Origin: Actinomycetota bacterium
GTDB taxonomy: Bacteria; Actinomycetota; Actinomycetes; Actinomycetales; Microbacteriaceae
Direction: 5' to 3'
DNA length: 8,194 bases
NCBI GenBank assembly: GCA_009704155.1
Contig: WLES01000027.1
Location: forward strand, 1-8,194
Below are positions 6,105 to 8,194 of this stretch, one piece after another. The notes beneath the pieces were generated by a model that did not search any database, was not told where the DNA came from, and worked only from the letters and a program-made list of their open reading frames with translations. Position numbers and translations under genes: made by a program. Positions within the stretch are counted from its first letter, which is position 1; each line of letters begins with the position of its first letter.

Positions 6105-6733
6105 TCGGCAATCCATTCGCGTTCAACGCGCCAGCTCAGACCGGCGACAAGCGAGAGAGGATCGCGCGCTGCCGAACCAGCCCACACGGCAATCTCATCG
6201 GGGTGTGACCAGAACAGCGCGTTGTCACCAACGACAACCGGGCAATTCGTCACATCGAGCACCAGTTGGTCCATCGCAATTCGGCCCACGACAGGTACTG
6301 AAACTCCGTCGATCTGGGCGGATGCGACGTTCGAGCCAGAGCGAGGAACGCCGTCGGCGTATCCAAGGGAAACGAGTGCGAGTTGGGTCGTTCGCTGAGC
6401 AGTCCACGTGTAGCCGTAAGACACTGATTCCCCGGAGGTAATCGATTTCACTGCAACGATTTCGCCGATCAAGGTTGCTACAGGTCTCCCGGCTGAAAGC
6501 CCGAATAGTTCACCTGTCGTTGGCGGGATCGGTTCGAGTGGGTTGTCATCGGTGAGAAATCGATCACAACCCTCCAGCTCTGCGGCGGCCCGAACCCACG
6601 ACGCGCCATAGCCGTAGGCATCGCACCGAAGATCGATGACGATGCTTCTCGACCCAACTGCAGTCAGTCGGCGGAGATTATCTCGGAGTGCGTCAGCGGA
6701 AAATTCGACGCGGCGTCGAGGACTGTTAGGCAC
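6101..6733 (-). CDS. Short alanine racemase-like protein: intact C-terminal domain, vestigial barrel
   Basis: This 210-residue protein is far shorter than the roughly 370 residues of alanine racemase. Residues 9-23 (VEFSADALRDNLRRL) match the first strand and helix of the barrel, and 32-43 match the PLP-lysine motif, but the lysine is Arg36 (DLRCDAYGYG). About 150 barrel residues are then missing. From about 84 the complete C-terminal domain follows: PVATLIGEIVAVK (84-96), GESVSYGYTW (101-110, catalytic Tyr106), SLGYADGVPRSG (122-133), VVGRIAMDQLVLDVT (148-162, Met154/Asp155) and GLSWRVER (198-205). It cannot form a Schiff base with PLP by itself. The start taken is GTG 6733, which straddles the end of the DUF7455 gene. 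The frame stays open further upstream, but that part is only DUF7455 read out of frame. Its TGA overlaps the ATG of the longer racemase gene, so the two are translated together. Confidence 0.78.
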   Translation of the reverse strand: MPNSPRRRVEFSADALRDNLRRLTAVGSRSIVIDLRCDAYGYGASWVRAAAELEGCDRFLTDDNPLEPIPPTTGELFGLSAGRPVATLIGEIVAVKSITSGESVSYGYTWTAQRTTQLALVSLGYADGVPRSGSNVASAQIDGVSVPVVGRIAMDQLVLDVTNCPVVVGDNALFWSHPDEIAVWAGSAARDPLSLVAGLSWRVEREWIAE

Positions 6734-6953
6734 CGTGCTCGGTGCGAAGGCGATCTGACTCGTCGTGCCACTCAAGCGCAGTTGGCTGAAGAGCGTCGCG
6801 AACTGCAGCGGCGTGGTGGGCGCAGAAGAACAATTCACCAGACTGAACTCGAACACGCACGTATGCTTGCGCTCCACATGAATCGCAACGGTCAGTTGCG
6901 TCGAGTTGTGGTGCAGCTGGCGTTACGGATTCTGGAGTGTGCGTCGATGCCAT
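6726..6953 (-). CDS. DUF7455-type small zinc-ribbon protein
   Basis: This 75-residue cytosolic protein matches a small family conserved in actinobacteria near sigA and parE, whose core reads like DRCDxCGAQAYVRV...GELxFCAHH. Here that core is DRCDSCGAQAYVRVRV (21-36) and GELFFCAHH (39-47). Cys23, Cys26, Cys44 and His46 or His47 could bind one zinc ion. The C-terminal ALEWHDESDRL (59-69) is also typical. The function is not known to me. A good Shine-Dalgarno (AAGGA, plus-strand 6959-6963) lies 5 bases before the ATG. The gene end overlaps the GTG start of the short racemase-like gene, making it the first gene of a three-gene minus-strand run. Confidence 0.85.
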   Translation of the reverse strand: MASTHTPESVTPAAPQLDATDRCDSCGAQAYVRVRVQSGELFFCAHHAAAVRDALQPTALEWHDESDRLRTEHGA

Positions 6954-6958
6954 TGTTG

Positions 6959-6965
6959 TCCTTCC
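6959..6965 (-). promoter_or_regulatory. Ribosome binding site of the DUF7455 gene
   Basis: On the minus strand GGAAGGA ends 5 bases before the ATG at 6953. It is a strong, well-spaced Shine-Dalgarno and supports this start. Confidence 0.65.
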
Positions 6966-7039
6966 GACATCTCTATTCCACCATGAGGCACGGAGTTTGA
7001 ATGTTCATCGCGCGGTGTTTTCGCCCGTGGCGTAAAACT

Positions 7040-7048
7040 TTGTCCACA
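7040..7048 (+). promoter_or_regulatory. Putative DnaA box
   Basis: TTGTCCACA is the preferred DnaA-box sequence of high-GC actinobacteria (variant of TTATCCACA). It lies about 80 bases before the parE start. A single 9-mer is weak evidence, since one exact match in a window of this size is not very improbable. Confidence 0.3.
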
Positions 7049-7086
7049 GCGCGGAGTGCCTAATCCACGGCCAATCGAACGAGCCA

Positions 7087-7092
7087 TAGTCT
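7087..7092 (+). promoter_or_regulatory. Putative -10 box of parE
   Basis: TAGTCT matches TANNNT and would start transcription near 7099, leaving a leader of about 28 bases that contains GAAGG (7111-7115). No clear -35 is seen. Confidence 0.3.
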
Positions 7093-7126
7093 TATCGAAG
7101 TTCTCCAACCGAAGGTTTGTGTCTCC

Positions 7127-8194
7127 TTGCCCAACGATTATTCCGCTCGACACCTCAGTGTTCTCGAAGGACTCGAGGCTGTCCGCAAGCGCCCCGGAAT
7201 GTACATCGGGTCAACGGATGAACGCGGACTCATGCACTGCCTCTGGGAGATCATCGACAACTCGGTCGACGAAGCTCTCGCCGGGCACGGTACAGCCATC
7301 GGCATCACACTGCACTCCGACGGGTCGATTGAAGTCGTCGATAACGGGCGCGGCGTGCCGGTTGACATTGAGCCACGGACTGGCCTAACCGGCGTCGAGG
7401 TTGTGTTTACCAAACTGCACGCCGGCGGCAAGTTTGGATCGGGGTCCTACCAATCGTCTGGCGGGTTGCACGGCGTTGGCGCATCGGTGGTGAACGCGCT
7501 GAGCGTCCGGCTCGACGTCTCAGTGGATCGCGATGGAAAGACTCACTCAATGTCATTTCGGCGAGGAGAACCAGGGTCGTTCGCTGACGCGGCAGAGCCA
7601 TCGCCGAGCGCACCATTTACTCCGTTCGTCGACCAGAGTGAACTGGCGACCATCGGGAAGGTCGCGAAAGGCGTTACCGGCACGCGCGTCCGTTGGTGGC
7701 CTGACCCGGAAATCTTCGTCAAGTCGTCAGTCATCGATCGAGAGGGCGTGGCGGCCCGAGCGCGGCAGACAGCGTTTCTCGTGCCGGGGTTGTCGCTCAA
7801 GCTCAACGACGAACGCGACGGAACAACGACCAGCGAGGAGTTCCGATTCGACGGCGGCTTGTCCGAGTTCACTGACTTCCTCGCCCCAGATGAAGCACTG
7901 ACGGGAACGTGGCGACTCAAGGGCGACGGAACGTTCAAGGAAACCGTGCCCGTGTTGGACGACAAAGGACACATGGTCTCGACCGAGGTCGAACGAACCT
8001 GCGAGGTCGACGTTGCGGTCCGATGGGGCACGGGATACGACACGGTGCACAAGTCATTCGTCAACATCATTGCAACGCCGAAGGGCGGTACTCACGTCGC
8101 TGGGTTTGAGCAAGCGCTCATGAAGGTCATTCGTGCTGAGGTCGACAAGAACTCGCGCCGCCTGAAAGTCGGCACAGACAAGATTGAAAAGGAC
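7127..8194 (+). CDS. parE: DNA topoisomerase IV subunit B (ParE-type GyrB paralogue), N-terminal part
   Basis: The first 356 codons of a type IIA topoisomerase B subunit are present; the gene continues past the right edge. It is an ATP-driven enzyme that, with ParA/ParC-type subunits, decatenates and relaxes DNA. The GHKL ATPase motifs are intact: YSARHLSVLEGLEAVRKRPG (residues 5-24), EIIDNSVDEAL (41-51, catalytic Glu41 and Asn45), VDNGRGVP (71-78) and GLHGVGASVVNALS (113-126). The transducer-domain segment KSFVNIIATPKGGTHVAGFE (309-328) follows. The wording CLWEIIDNSVDEAL and TGLTGVEVVFTKLHAGGKF resembles the actinobacterial ParE group more than GyrB, though a GyrB label is the main alternative. 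The start is TTG 7127: no ATG or GTG lies in frame between the upstream TAA (7061) and the conserved YSARHL block. The nearest Shine-Dalgarno, AAGG at 7112-7115, is 11 bases away, so initiation may be weak. Confidence 0.9.
   Translation, partial: MPNDYSARHLSVLEGLEAVRKRPGMYIGSTDERGLMHCLWEIIDNSVDEALAGHGTAIGITLHSDGSIEVVDNGRGVPVDIEPRTGLTGVEVVFTKLHAGGKFGSGSYQSSGGLHGVGASVVNALSVRLDVSVDRDGKTHSMSFRRGEPGSFADAAEPSPSAPFTPFVDQSELATIGKVAKGVTGTRVRWWPDPEIFVKSSVIDREGVAARARQTAFLVPGLSLKLNDERDGTTTSEEFRFDGGLSEFTDFLAPDEALTGTWRLKGDGTFKETVPVLDDKGHMVSTEVERTCEVDVAVRWGTGYDTVHKSFVNIIATPKGGTHVAGFEQALMKVIRAEVDKNSRRLKVGTDKIEKD

Larger units (their letters stand above)
6954..7126. other. Divergent intergenic region between DUF7455 gene and parE
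   Basis: This 173-base gap separates two divergent genes and must hold both promoters. It contains an exact TTGTCCACA (7040-7048) and a weak second copy (TAATCCACG, 7061-7069). It also has an inverted pair CCGTGG (7025-7030) and CCACGG (7065-7070). No small coding region or RNA gene is evident. Confidence 0.5.

Noticed and set aside
6105..6116. Alternative start of the longer racemase at ATG 6116
   Set aside because: It adds only four residues (MDCR). The ATG at 6104 overlaps the upstream stop as ATGA with GGA 7 bases before it, and family homology starts right after it.
5073..6733. A single alanine racemase gene broken by frameshift (pseudogene)
   Set aside because: Both halves contain the start of the barrel with the PLP motif and both contain a C-terminal domain, so they are two homologous genes and not one gene cut in two. 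Each has its own start and an uninterrupted frame.
6734..6877. Possible longer N-terminus for the short racemase-like protein starting at ATG 6877
   Set aside because: This stretch is the DUF7455 gene read in another frame. It has no racemase resemblance, and the homology begins only after the GTG at 6733.

Overview
The window looks like the chromosome of an actinobacterium, most likely of the Microbacteriaceae. The reasons are moderate-to-high GC with G/C-rich third positions, a SigA with a Lys/Ala/Pro-rich N-terminal extension, the small zinc-ribbon protein DUF7455 between the sigA region and an actinobacterial-type parE, and TANNNT -10 boxes placed so that transcripts could be leaderless. 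No mobile elements, tRNA, rRNA or CRISPR arrays were seen. The longest gene-free stretch is about 170 bases.

Layout: (1) 1-547, minus strand: the N-terminal part of a leucyl aminopeptidase (M17), running off the left edge. (2) 548-595: a short divergent promoter region. (3) 596-1501, plus: a PAC2-family protein. (4) 1502-1595: promoter and leader of sigA. (5) 1596-5076, plus: a tight run of sigA, a murT-like Mur ligase (5-base gap) and a gatD-like gene (4-base ATGA overlap). (6) 6953-5073, minus: a convergent run of DUF7455, a short alanine-racemase-like gene and a longer alanine-racemase-like gene, each overlapping the next. The last stop overlaps the gatD stop tail to tail. (7) 6954-7126: intergenic region with a DnaA-box-like 9-mer. 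(8) 7127 to the right edge, plus: the N-terminal part of topoisomerase IV subunit B.

The ordinary parts are housekeeping: primary sigma factor, topoisomerase and aminopeptidase. The interesting part is the peptidoglycan-precursor block at 3116-6733. The two alanine-racemase-like proteins have complementary defects. The longer one keeps the PLP-binding barrel and catalytic lysine but lacks the segment with the catalytic tyrosine and the Met-Asp pair. The shorter one keeps the tyrosine and Met-Asp in an intact C-terminal domain, but most of its barrel is gone and the PLP lysine is arginine. Because the alanine racemase active site is built across a dimer interface, this pair could form one heteromeric enzyme.

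Next to them, the GatD-like protein has no cysteine at all, so it lacks the glutaminase nucleophile, and the MurT-like partner lacks the four-cysteine zinc ribbon. In standard MurT-GatD this complex amidates the alpha-carboxyl of D-Glu in lipid II. In Microbacteriaceae that same carboxyl usually carries the interpeptide bridge (group B peptidoglycan). A MurT/pseudo-GatD pair that uses an amino acid instead of glutamine-derived ammonia is therefore a plausible but unproven idea.
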